Below are positions 6,854-14,914 of a stretch of 40,606 nt of DNA, piece after piece. Source of the DNA: Anaerolineales bacterium (lineage in GTDB: Bacteria; Chloroflexota; Anaerolineae; 4572-78; J111); contig JACKAT010000053.1 of NCBI GenBank assembly GCA_020634935.1, positions 1-40,606 on the forward strand. Reading direction: 5' to 3'. The notes beneath the pieces are model-generated. The model did not search any database. It saw nothing but the letters and a program-made list of their open reading frames with translations, and had not been told where the DNA came from. The position numbers and the translations under genes were made by a program. The number at the start of each line of letters is the position of its first letter. Position 1 is the stretch's first letter.

Positions 6854-9850
6854 ATGCAGTGGAATAAATTAAGACCATTTTATTTAATGATAGGTTTACT
6901 ACTTATCATGGGCATTGTTACAGCGTGCGGCGGCGCTCCGCCAACTGAAGCCCCGCCGGCTGCTGAAGTAGCGCCGACGGAAGAAGCGATGGCCGAAGCC
7001 GCGCCGACGGAAGAAGCGATGGCCGAAGCCGCGCCGACGGAAGAAGCGATGGCTGAAGCCGCCCCCACAGAAGAAGCGATGGCTGAAGCCGCCCCCACAG
7101 AAGAAGCCATGACCGAAGAAGCCCCGGCGGAAGGCACGATGGCGATGGGCGCACTGCCGGAAGTGGACCCGCTGAGCGTGACGGGCGACATCATCAGCGC
7201 GGGAAGTTCGACGGTGTTCCCATTGAGCGAGCGGATGGCGGAACGGTTCCAGGATGAAGGGTATGGTGGCAACATCACCATCGACAGCATCGGCAGTGGA
7301 GCTGGGTTTGAGCGGTTCTGCGTAGCGGGTGAGACGGACATTTCGAACGCGTCACGGGCGATCAAAGACACGGAAGTTGAGAGCTGTCAGGCGATAGGCC
7401 GGGAGCCGATTGAGTTCCGGGTAGGGACGGATGCGTTGGCGGTGGTGGTCAACCGGGAGAACGACTTCATCGAAGGGGCGACGTTGGAAGAGTTAGCGAC
7501 GATTTTCTCGACGGCGGAGACGTGGGCAGATGTGAACCCAGACTGGCCGGCAGAGCCGATCCAACGGTTTATTCCGGGGACGGATAGTGGGACGTTCGAC
7601 TACTTTGTGGAAGCGGTGTTTGATGAAAACGAAGAGCCGATTCTGAGCGCGAGCAACTTGCAGTTGAGTGAAGACGACAACGTGCTGGTGCAAGGGGTGG
7701 AAGGCAGCCCGTACGCGATAGGGTTCTTTGGGTATGCTTATTACAATGAAAACCAAGACAAGCTGAAAGCGTTATCGGTGGAAGGGATAGCGCCGACGGC
7801 GGAGAGTGCGGAAGATGGCAGCTACCCGTTAGCGCGACCGTTGTTCATCTACTCGACAGCGGACATCATTGCCGAGAAACCGCAGGTGGGGTCATTCATC
7901 AACTACTACCTGACCCATGTCAATGATGAAATCTTGGATGTGGGCTACTTCCCGGCCAGCGATGCCGCCATCGACGAAGCCAAAGCCAAACTCGGCGACG
8001 CCTTAGGGATTGAGATGGCGATGGCTGAAGAAGAAGCCCCGGCGGAAGGCACGATGGCGATGGGCGCACTGCCGGAAGTGGACCCGCTGAGCGTGACGGG
8101 CGACATCATCAGCGCGGGAAGTTCGACGGTGTTCCCATTGAGCGAGCGGATGGCGGAACGGTTCCAGGATGAAGGGTATGGTGGCAACATCACCATCGAC
8201 AGCATCGGCAGTGGAGCTGGGTTTGAGCGGTTCTGCGTAGCGGGTGAGACGGACATTTCGAACGCGTCACGGGCGATCAAAGACACGGAAGTTGAGAGCT
8301 GTCAGGCGATAGGCCGGGAGCCGATTGAGTTCCGGGTAGGGACGGATGCGTTGGCGGTGGTGGTCAACCGGGAGAACGACTTCATCGAAGGGGCGACGTT
8401 GGAAGAGTTAGCGACGATTTTCTCGACGGCGGAGACGTGGGCAGATGTGAACCCAGACTGGCCGGCAGAGCCGATCCAACGGTTTATTCCGGGGACGGAT
8501 AGTGGGACGTTCGACTACTTTGTGGAAGCGGTGTTTGATGAAAACGAAGAGCCGATTCTGAGCGCGAGCAACTTGCAGTTGAGTGAAGACGACAACGTGC
8601 TGGTGCAAGGGGTGGAAGGCAGCCCGTACGCGATAGGGTTCTTTGGGTATGCTTATTACAATGAAAACCAAGACAAGCTGAAAGCGTTATCGGTGGAAGG
8701 GATAGCGCCGACGGCGGAGAGTGCGGAAGATGGCAGCTACCCGTTAGCGCGACCGTTGTTCATCTACTCGACAGCGGACATCATTGCCGAGAAACCGCAG
8801 GTGGGGTCATTCATCAACTACTACCTGACCCATGTCAATGATGAAATCTTGGATGTGGGCTACTTCCCGGCCAGCGATGCCGCCATCGACGAAGCCAAAG
8901 CCAAACTCGGCGACGCCTTAGGGATTGAGATGGCGATGGCTGAAGAAGAAGCCCCGGCGGAAGGCACGATGGCGATGGGCGCACTGCCGGAAGTGGACCC
9001 GCTGAGCGTGACGGGCGACATCATCAGCGCGGGAAGTTCGACGGTGTTCCCATTGAGCGAGCGGATGGCGGAACGGTTCCAGGATGAAGGGTATGGTGGC
9101 AACATCACCATCGACAGCATCGGCAGTGGAGCTGGGTTTGAGCGGTTCTGCGTAGCGGGTGAGACGGACATTTCGAACGCGTCACGGGCGATCAAAGACA
9201 CGGAAGTTGAGAGCTGTCAGGCGATAGGCCGGGAGCCGATTGAGTTCCGGGTAGGGACGGATGCGTTGGCGGTGGTGGTCAACCGGGAGAACGACTTCAT
9301 CGAAGGGGCGACGTTGGAAGAGTTAGCGACGATTTTCTCGACGGCGGAGACGTGGGCAGATGTGAACCCAGACTGGCCGGCAGAGCCGATCCAACGGTTT
9401 ATTCCGGGGACGGATAGTGGGACGTTCGACTACTTTGTGGAAGCGGTGTTTGATGAAAACGAAGAGCCGATTCTGAGCGCGAGCAACTTGCAGTTGAGTG
9501 AAGACGACAACGTGCTGGTGCAAGGGGTGGAAGGCAGCCCGTACGCGATAGGGTTCTTTGGGTATGCTTATTACAATGAAAACCAAGACAAGCTGAAAGC
9601 GTTATCGGTGGAAGGGATAGCGCCGACGGCGGAGAGTGCGGAAGATGGCAGCTACCCGTTAGCGCGACCGTTGTTCATCTACTCGACAGCGGACATCATT
9701 GCCGAGAAACCGCAGGTGGGGTCATTCATCAACTACTACCTGACCCATGTCAATGATGAAATCTTGGATGTGGGCTACTTCCCGGCCAGCGATGCCGCCA
9801 TCGACGAAGCCAAAGCCAAACTCGGCGACGCTCTAGCGGCGCTGCCTTAA
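6854..9850 (+). CDS. pstS: Giant phosphate-binding lipoprotein with three identical PstS domains
   Basis: 998 residues against roughly 300-400 for usual PstS. A lipoprotein signal (hydrophobic 8-22, lipobox VTAC with Cys25) is followed by a Pro/Glu/Ala stalk with five 10-residue repeats (about 40-89) and three 305-residue units at 90-394, 395-699 and 700-998. Each unit carries the phosphate-pocket motifs: AGSSTVFPL, GSGAGFERF, DISNASR and PGTDSGTFDYF, as in periplasmic phosphate receptors that deliver Pi to PstCA. The units are identical at DNA level with a period of exactly 915 bp; only the last few codons of unit 3 differ. The repeats favour G-ending codons, unlike the homologous part of pstA. 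An AGGAGGAAAGG site precedes the ATG, and two Pho boxes lie upstream. Triplication by the assembler must be excluded. Confidence 0.9.
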   Translation: MQWNKLRPFYLMIGLLLIMGIVTACGGAPPTEAPPAAEVAPTEEAMAEAAPTEEAMAEAAPTEEAMAEAAPTEEAMAEAAPTEEAMTEEAPAEGTMAMGALPEVDPLSVTGDIISAGSSTVFPLSERMAERFQDEGYGGNITIDSIGSGAGFERFCVAGETDISNASRAIKDTEVESCQAIGREPIEFRVGTDALAVVVNRENDFIEGATLEELATIFSTAETWADVNPDWPAEPIQRFIPGTDSGTFDYFVEAVFDENEEPILSASNLQLSEDDNVLVQGVEGSPYAIGFFGYAYYNENQDKLKALSVEGIAPTAESAEDGSYPLARPLFIYSTADIIAEKPQVGSFINYYLTHVNDEILDVGYFPASDAAIDEAKAKLGDALGIEMAMAEEEAPAEGTMAMGALPEVDPLSVTGDIISAGSSTVFPLSERMAERFQDEGYGGNITIDSIGSGAGFERFCVAGETDISNASRAIKDTEVESCQAIGREPIEFRVGTDALAVVVNRENDFIEGATLEELATIFSTAETWADVNPDWPAEPIQRFIPGTDSGTFDYFVEAVFDENEEPILSASNLQLSEDDNVLVQGVEGSPYAIGFFGYAYYNENQDKLKALSVEGIAPTAESAEDGSYPLARPLFIYSTADIIAEKPQVGSFINYYLTHVNDEILDVGYFPASDAAIDEAKAKLGDALGIEMAMAEEEAPAEGTMAMGALPEVDPLSVTGDIISAGSSTVFPLSERMAERFQDEGYGGNITIDSIGSGAGFERFCVAGETDISNASRAIKDTEVESCQAIGREPIEFRVGTDALAVVVNRENDFIEGATLEELATIFSTAETWADVNPDWPAEPIQRFIPGTDSGTFDYFVEAVFDENEEPILSASNLQLSEDDNVLVQGVEGSPYAIGFFGYAYYNENQDKLKALSVEGIAPTAESAEDGSYPLARPLFIYSTADIIAEKPQVGSFINYYLTHVNDEILDVGYFPASDAAIDEAKAKLGDALAALP
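6971..7120 (+). repeat. Five 30-bp tandem repeats encoding the PstS stalk
   Basis: Five consecutive 30-bp units, starting at 6971, 7001, 7031, 7061 and 7091, encode decapeptides of the form APTEEAMAEA. The first three are nearly identical and the last two carry a shared variant (GCCCCCACAG). They form an acidic, Pro-containing spacer between the lipid anchor and the first binding domain. Confidence 0.9.
7121..9831 (+). repeat. Three 915-bp perfect direct repeats within pstS
   Basis: Units begin at 7121, 8036 and 8951 with GCCCCGGCGGAAGGCACGAT. I found no base difference among them until unit 3 diverges at about 9832. Such identity implies very recent duplication, gene conversion, or an assembly artefact. 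Confidence 0.9.
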
Positions 9851-9876
9851 GCGGAATTAGTTAGGCGTAACTGTTC

Positions 9877-9917
9877 AGGTGATTGGTGCTTTTGCTTAAA
9901 TCAAGTGCCAATCACCT
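9877..9917 (+). terminator. Hairpin after pstS
   Basis: AGGTGATTGGTGCTT (9877-9891) pairs with AAGTGCCAATCACCT (9903-9917), with one mismatch-like G-U region near the loop. There is no strong T-run after it. It may protect the pstS message or partly reduce read-through into pstC, so that binding protein is made in excess. Confidence 0.5.
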
Positions 9918-9966
9918 TATCTACTAAGTTAATGGCTGCGCATAGTAAATTAGCTAGATAAACCCA

Positions 9967-10011
9967 ACGTGCTGTGGGATGACAGGTCTTGCAATACATC
10001 TCACAGCACGT
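9967..10011. repeat. Second inverted repeat in the pstS-pstC gap
   Basis: ACGTGCTGTGGGATG (9967-9981) and CATCTCACAGCACGT (9997-10011) form a 15-bp stem with one G-U pair. No T-run follows. It could be a processing or stability hairpin, or a small palindromic repeat. Confidence 0.5.
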
Positions 10012-10312
10012 CTGAGTAATCTAAAACTTCGTTTATAATCAAAAGATAAGCCTTTAACCAACCGGACAATTTAGCAAATTATCCAATTTCTAGGATTAAA
10101 AACGCGTAGAAATAGCTATTTGCCCTACATTAATAACAGCACTAATTTTTAATTATTCAATTTTGTTTTCAGCCTATAAAATATAGTAAGATAGAGTAAC
10201 TTTGTAAGTTAATTCTCTCCATCTTTACACCGTTTTGCCAGGCGTGCGATAGAAAAGAGGAGCAATGAATGCTCCTGTCTGCCACGCTATTTACAGAGGA
10301 GGATCACGTTTA
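10012..10312 (+). other. AT-rich leader before pstC
   Basis: No gene is visible. TATAAA and TATAGT occur near 10175-10190 but without a convincing -35 element, and the TTAAT-like words here are not spaced by 11 bp. The region may therefore be transcribed from the pstS promoters. Confidence 0.3.
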
Positions 10313-11272
10313 ATGGCAGTAGGGGCATCGAGTAGACCTGAAGTCACATCACAAACGGAAGTCGATATCACAACACAACTCCGCAAGCATCCCCGCGTTG
10401 GAGAAACGTTGATAGAGGCATTCTTATTTATATGTGGTGCGGTTTCAATATTAACAACAGTAGGTATAGTTTTTGTTTTAGCTGAAGAGTCGCTGCTCTT
10501 CTTTACCTCCGGTGAGGTATCGTTGACGGAGTTTTTCACGGGGACAGTCTGGCAGCCCGCTATCGGGCAATTTGGAATTTGGGCCTTGATGAACGCCACC
10601 TTTACGGTGACCATTATTGCGATGATAGTGGCCCTACCGCTAGGGTTAGCCGTGGCAATTTATTTGAGCGAGTATGCCTCCCTCCGGGTTCGCAGTATCC
10701 TCAAGCCGATTTTGGAAGTGTTGGCCGGTATTCCCACTGTGGTTTACGGCTACTTTGCCTTGACCTTTATGACGCCGGTCCTGCGCAACATTTTCGGTGA
10801 TAATGTCGTCCAAATCTACAATACAGCCTCGGCCGGCATTGTCATTGGTATCCTTATTTTACCATTGGTTAGCTCAATGGCTGAAGATGCCTTAAGCGCC
10901 GTACCCGGTTCGCTGCGCCAAGCCGCTTTTGGCTTAGGCGCCACCAAACTGGAAACGGCTGTACAAGTGGTGCTGCCGGCCGCTGTTTCAGGTATCGCTG
11001 CCGCGTTTATTGTGGCCATCTCTCGAGCCATCGGCGAGACAATGGTGGTGGCTATCGCCGCCGGGGCTGGCCCTAAATTCACCTTTAACCCTTTTGAGGC
11101 AGCGGAAACCATGACCGGTCACATCGTCCGCATCAGTGGCGGCGATTTGAGCTACGACTCCATTGATTACAATAGCATCTTTGCCATTGGTTTAGTGCTG
11201 TTTTGTATCACCCTTGTGCTTAATATTATCAGCCGCTATGTGGTGGCCCACTTCCGGGAGGAGTACGAATGA
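10313..11272 (+). CDS. pstC: Phosphate ABC transporter permease PstC
   Basis: 319 residues from the ATG at 10313, which has AGAGGAGGA nine bases upstream. An in-frame ATG at 10265 also has a GAGGAG site and would add 16 residues, so the start is not settled. PstC forms the membrane channel with PstA. Six hydrophobic segments are visible, starting near residue 32. The ABC permease coupling (EAA) region reads LRQAAFGLGATKLETAVQVVLP, followed by AISRAIGETMVVAIAAG, both typical of PstC. Its stop overlaps the pstA start (ATGA), so the two are translationally coupled. Unlike its partner PstA, PstC has no large insertion. Confidence 0.93.
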   Translation: MAVGASSRPEVTSQTEVDITTQLRKHPRVGETLIEAFLFICGAVSILTTVGIVFVLAEESLLFFTSGEVSLTEFFTGTVWQPAIGQFGIWALMNATFTVTIIAMIVALPLGLAVAIYLSEYASLRVRSILKPILEVLAGIPTVVYGYFALTFMTPVLRNIFGDNVVQIYNTASAGIVIGILILPLVSSMAEDALSAVPGSLRQAAFGLGATKLETAVQVVLPAAVSGIAAAFIVAISRAIGETMVVAIAAGAGPKFTFNPFEAAETMTGHIVRISGGDLSYDSIDYNSIFAIGLVLFCITLVLNIISRYVVAHFREEYE

Positions 11273-13431
11273 GCCAAGATCTGCAACCGGGCAACATCGG
11301 TTCTTATCCCGAGGATAATGACCTTAAAAAATTTATCGATAACCGTAAACGGGGTGGGTTACTCTGGCGGCTTTCTTTTCAACTCGCTACCCTGATAGCT
11401 ATTTTAGCCCTGCTGGCCCTGCTGTATAACATTTTCAACGGGGCTTTCGGTTATGTCGCCCTTCAAAATAAAGTTGATCCCAATGCCCTGGTTCTGGCAA
11501 TGGAAGAGGACCAGATGCTGTCTTCGCCAAAAACTGTTTCGAGTGAAGATGATAACGAGTTAGTCAAGCGCATCGAGAACAACCCCAACGCCATCGGGTT
11601 TTTCGGCTATGCTTATTACAATGATAATACTGACAAGTTGAAACTTGTCTCTGTTGAGGGTCAAACTCCCTCACGAGAGACGGCTGAGAGCGGCGAATAT
11701 CCACTGGCTCGCCCCCTGTTTATTTACAGTGCGGCTGATGTTATGCAGGAAAACCGGGCTATTGGCGCCTTCATCGATTATTACCTGACCAACGTGAATA
11801 CCGTAATCGAGGATGTGGGCTATTTCCCGATATCAGATGAACTGTTAAATGGGGCAACCACAAGTTGGTCCGAAGCTGTTGGAGATCAGGCGGAAGCGCT
11901 TCAATCTTATGCGGCTAATCCAGCCGACGTTAGTGATCACGATATTCGCATATCGGGCAGCTCAACCGTCTATCCGCTAACCCGTCAGATGGCTATTCAG
12001 TTTCGCCGGGCCGGATTTCAAGGGGGCCTTGACTTGCAACAAACCGGAACTACGGCCGGTTTTAGAGCTTTCTGCGAAGATATGACCGCCGATATTACTA
12101 ATGCCAGCCGGCCCATTACCCGAGCCGAGAGTGAAGCTTGTGGAGATAAAAAACGGACCCCGGTTGAGTTTCGAGTAGGAACTGATGCCTTAGCTATTGC
12201 GGTGAGTTCAAAAAACACCTTCCTTGAAAACGTCACTAAAGATGAACTCCGCCAGATTTTTACCACCGCCGAAACTTGGTCGGACGTCAACCCGGCCTGG
12301 CCCAACGAGCCGATTGAACGCTTTATTCCCGGCGCCGACAGTGGAACGCTCGACTTTTTTGCTGAGACGGTTTTCAATCGCAAGTTGCCCGAATTAACCG
12401 AATCGGAATTAGTCAAAATTTTAGAAGCTAATATATCTACCGGTTTGATGCGCCGCTATGAGGCTGAAAAGCCGCTGGCCGAGCGCTCTCAAGCGGAATT
12501 GGTTGATTTAGTACTCGAGCGGGTGGTAGAACAGAAGGTGGTTGGCTCCTGGAAATTCACCGAGTCGCTATTTAATCGAACCAAAATTGAAGAAGAGGTC
12601 GCCCGAATTCCTCAGGGCGAATTGCAATGGCGCAGTTGGATATCACCTAAGTTCCTTATTACCCCGCAGTCGAGTACGCCGGAGTTGGCGGGTGTTCGTA
12701 CCGCGCTTTTTGGCACCTTGTGGGTGATTGCCATCACCATTCTGGTGGCTCTGCCCATCGGGGTGGGGGCGGCCATTTATCTGGAAGAGTACGCCGTTAT
12801 GGTCGCTAACCCGATCTTGCGGCGAGTCAACGCTATTATCCAAACCAACATTAACAATCTGGCCGGCGTGCCTTCCATTATCTATGGGATATTGGGCCTG
12901 GCGATTTTTGTGCGGGCCATCGAGCCGATTACCAGTGGCACCCTCTTCGGCATATCCGATCCAACCACAGCGAATGGCCGGACGATTATTTCGGCCAGTT
13001 TTACTTTGGCCTTGTTGATTTTGCCCTTGATTATCATCAACGCCCAGGAAGCCATTCGCGCCGTACCCAACTCGTTACGCCAGGCCGGGATGGGGTTGGG
13101 GGCAACCCGCTGGCAAACCATTTGGAGCCACGTGTTACCCAATGCCATTCCCGGGATTCTAACCGGTAATATTTTGGCTATGTCCCGCGCTATTGGAGAA
13201 ACAGCCCCGCTGGTAGTGATTGGAGCTTCGACTTTTATCACGGTTGATCCCACCAGCCCCTTCTCAAAATTTACAGTTTTACCCATTCAAATCTATCAAT
13301 GGGTCTCCCGCCCCCAACCTGAGTTTCGCAACATTGCGGCAGCGGCGATTATTGTTCTACTTATCTTACTATTAACGTTAAATGCATCGGCGGTCATATT
13401 ACGCAACCGCTACAGCCGGAGATTATCATGA
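11269..13431 (+). CDS. pstA: PstA permease with a circularly permuted PstS-like domain in its first external loop
   Basis: 720 residues; ordinary PstA is about 280-300. Order: cytoplasmic start; membrane helix 1 (about 31-56); a stretch like the C-terminal part of PstS (about 85-190: AIGFFGYAYY, YPLARPLFIYS, VGYFPISD); a linker (190-222); a stretch like the N-terminal part of PstS (223-370: SGSSTVYPL, ADITNASR, PGADSGTLDFF); a helical stalk (371-460); then the remaining PstA core (465-720) with the coupling loop LRQAGMGLGATRWQT and MSRAIGETAPLVVIG. Thus the binding domain has its halves swapped and lies outside the membrane. The SSTV, Asp/Arg and SGT ligand residues are kept, so Pi binding is plausible. 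Frame is continuous. It overlaps pstC and pstB by four bases each. Confidence 0.92.
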   Translation: MSQDLQPGNIGSYPEDNDLKKFIDNRKRGGLLWRLSFQLATLIAILALLALLYNIFNGAFGYVALQNKVDPNALVLAMEEDQMLSSPKTVSSEDDNELVKRIENNPNAIGFFGYAYYNDNTDKLKLVSVEGQTPSRETAESGEYPLARPLFIYSAADVMQENRAIGAFIDYYLTNVNTVIEDVGYFPISDELLNGATTSWSEAVGDQAEALQSYAANPADVSDHDIRISGSSTVYPLTRQMAIQFRRAGFQGGLDLQQTGTTAGFRAFCEDMTADITNASRPITRAESEACGDKKRTPVEFRVGTDALAIAVSSKNTFLENVTKDELRQIFTTAETWSDVNPAWPNEPIERFIPGADSGTLDFFAETVFNRKLPELTESELVKILEANISTGLMRRYEAEKPLAERSQAELVDLVLERVVEQKVVGSWKFTESLFNRTKIEEEVARIPQGELQWRSWISPKFLITPQSSTPELAGVRTALFGTLWVIAITILVALPIGVGAAIYLEEYAVMVANPILRRVNAIIQTNINNLAGVPSIIYGILGLAIFVRAIEPITSGTLFGISDPTTANGRTIISASFTLALLILPLIIINAQEAIRAVPNSLRQAGMGLGATRWQTIWSHVLPNAIPGILTGNILAMSRAIGETAPLVVIGASTFITVDPTSPFSKFTVLPIQIYQWVSRPQPEFRNIAAAAIIVLLILLLTLNASAVILRNRYSRRLS

Positions 13432-14225
13432 GCACAACTGGTGTACCCACTTCCAATGGCAAATATGCCTTAGAGTTACAAGATGTTCACTGCTACTATG
13501 GCAGTTTTCGAGCCGTTAAAGACGTTAACCTTAAACTGCACGACAAAAAGATTACGGCTTTTATTGGCCCATCCGGGTGCGGTAAAAGTACGGTCTTGCG
13601 CGCCCTCAACCGGATGAATGACTTGATCCCCGGCGGTCGGGTTGAAGGCCGCATCTTATTGCGCGGAAAAAATCTGTATGATCAGGATGTTGACCCGGTC
13701 GAAGTCCGCCGCCGCATCGGTATGGTCTTCCAGAAACCCAACCCGTTCCCCAAAAGCATCTTCGACAACATTGCCTGGGGGGCCAAAATCAACGGGTTCA
13801 AAGGCAACATGAAAGAGCTAGTCGAACAGTCACTCCGCTCGGCGGCGTTGTGGGATGAGGTCAAGGACAAACTGGACCAAAGTGGTTTGGGCCTATCCGG
13901 TGGCCAGCAGCAGCGGCTTTGTATTGCCCGCGCCATTGCTACCCAACCCGAAATCATCTTGATGGACGAGCCTTGCTCGGCGCTTGATCCGATTGCTACC
14001 CTTAAAATTGAAGATCTCATGCGCGAGTTGGTCAAAAATTACACCATCGTCATTGTCACCCATAACATGCAGCAGGCCGCCCGCGCCTCTGATTACACCG
14101 CTTATTACCTGATGGACCGGAGCGACCGGGCCGGTGAATTGGTTGAATATGGCGAAACGGATCAGCTATTTACCAACCCCAAAGACAAGCGCACCGAAGA
14201 TTATATCACCGGCCGTTTTGGCTAG
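13428..14225 (+). CDS. pstB: Phosphate ABC transporter ATPase PstB
   Basis: 265 residues, normal length for PstB, the cytoplasmic motor that couples ATP hydrolysis to Pi import. Walker A is GPSGCGKST, the Q-loop region is GMVFQKPNPFPKS (typical of PstB), the ABC signature is LSGGQQQR, Walker B is IILMDEP, and the switch His is in IVIVTHNMQQAARASDYTA. The gene starts within the pstA stop (ATGA), indicating coupled translation of pstC-pstA-pstB. The C-terminus, with FTNPKDKRTEDYITGRFG, is the standard PstB ending. Confidence 0.97.
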   Translation: MSTTGVPTSNGKYALELQDVHCYYGSFRAVKDVNLKLHDKKITAFIGPSGCGKSTVLRALNRMNDLIPGGRVEGRILLRGKNLYDQDVDPVEVRRRIGMVFQKPNPFPKSIFDNIAWGAKINGFKGNMKELVEQSLRSAALWDEVKDKLDQSGLGLSGGQQQRLCIARAIATQPEIILMDEPCSALDPIATLKIEDLMRELVKNYTIVIVTHNMQQAARASDYTAYYLMDRSDRAGELVEYGETDQLFTNPKDKRTEDYITGRFG

Positions 14226-14249
14226 GATATGGAATTAACATCACTCCTG

Positions 14250-14300
14250 GGTTCGTAGTAACGGCTTTTGTTACTGCCACTGAAGCGGTTACTACGAACC
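14250..14300. repeat. Palindromic repeat between pstB and arsC
   Basis: GGTTCGTAGTAACGGCTT (14250-14267) and its inverted copy AAGCGGTTACTACGAACC (14283-14300) differ at one base. With no T-run it looks like a dispersed REP/MITE-type palindrome more than a terminator. Only one copy is in the window. Confidence 0.6.
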
Positions 14301-14404
14301 ATAGATGTACTTCGCCGCGATGCAATACACTGCATTTCGTCTCCGTTGACGACCCGTCTTGATAATTTAATGGTTTCATTGAACTCAAAGGTTGAGGTTA
14401 ATTG

Positions 14405-14827
14405 ATGAACAAAAAGCAAGTCTTGATTCTATGTACAGGCAACTCTTGTCGAAGCCAGATGGCCGAAGGCTTGATCAACCACGCCTTGGGAGATACCTGG
14501 CAGGCTTACTCAGCCGGCACGGCTCCCAGCGGTTATGTCCACCCGCTGGCCATCAAAGCGATGGCTGAATTAGGGGTTGATCTCTCCCAAAACCGATCCA
14601 AATCAACCGATGAATTCCGTACCATGACTTTGGATCAAGTGATTACCGTCTGTGATGACGCCGCCGAAAACTGTCCCCTCTGGCTTGGTTCTGGTAACGT
14701 GACCCATATCGGCTTTCCTGATCCGGCCAAAGCCACCGGATCTGACCAGGAAATATTTGCAGTTTTTCGACAGGTGCGCGATGATATTAGAGAGCAGGTT
14801 TTGAGTTACCTGAGTCAACAAGCCTAA
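14405..14827 (+). CDS. arsC: Thioredoxin-coupled arsenate reductase (LMW phosphatase fold)
   Basis: 140 residues from the ATG at 14405 with GAGGTT upstream. The enzyme reduces arsenate to arsenite through a three-cysteine relay. The active-site loop CTGNSCRS begins at Cys10, and the redox pair is Cys83 and Cys90 in VCDDAAENCP, the arrangement of plasmid pI258 ArsC. This makes reductase far more likely than a simple tyrosine phosphatase. It lies between pstB and phoU on the same strand, so it is probably co-expressed with phosphate uptake, which also imports arsenate. No arsenite exporter or ArsR is seen in the window, so removal of the product must be encoded elsewhere. Confidence 0.9.
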   Translation: MNKKQVLILCTGNSCRSQMAEGLINHALGDTWQAYSAGTAPSGYVHPLAIKAMAELGVDLSQNRSKSTDEFRTMTLDQVITVCDDAAENCPLWLGSGNVTHIGFPDPAKATGSDQEIFAVFRQVRDDIREQVLSYLSQQA

Positions 14828-14914
14828 TATCCTTTATTCGACCTCATCTTGTCACCCGTTAATCTAAAACTTTTTAGAAATACCTATAATTTATAGCTTC
14901 ACAGGAGGTCAAAA

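Noticed and set aside
6971..7120. CRISPR-like or regulatory 30-bp repeats
   Set aside because: They are in frame, contiguous and encode the acidic decapeptide stalk of PstS.
6880..9586. Minus-strand ORFs of 87, 113 and 163 residues repeated inside pstS
   Set aside because: They recur with the 915-bp period and are antisense shadows of the PstS coding sequence; no ribosome binding sites.
10129..10200. Pho box before pstC
   Set aside because: Only two TTAAT/CTAAT-like words, spaced 12 bp; does not meet the 11-bp pattern of the other arrays.
11269..12420. PstA insert as a frameshifted or misassembled copy of pstS
   Set aside because: The frame is continuous, the sequence is clearly diverged from the pstS units, and both breakpoints fall at positions compatible with a folded permuted domain.
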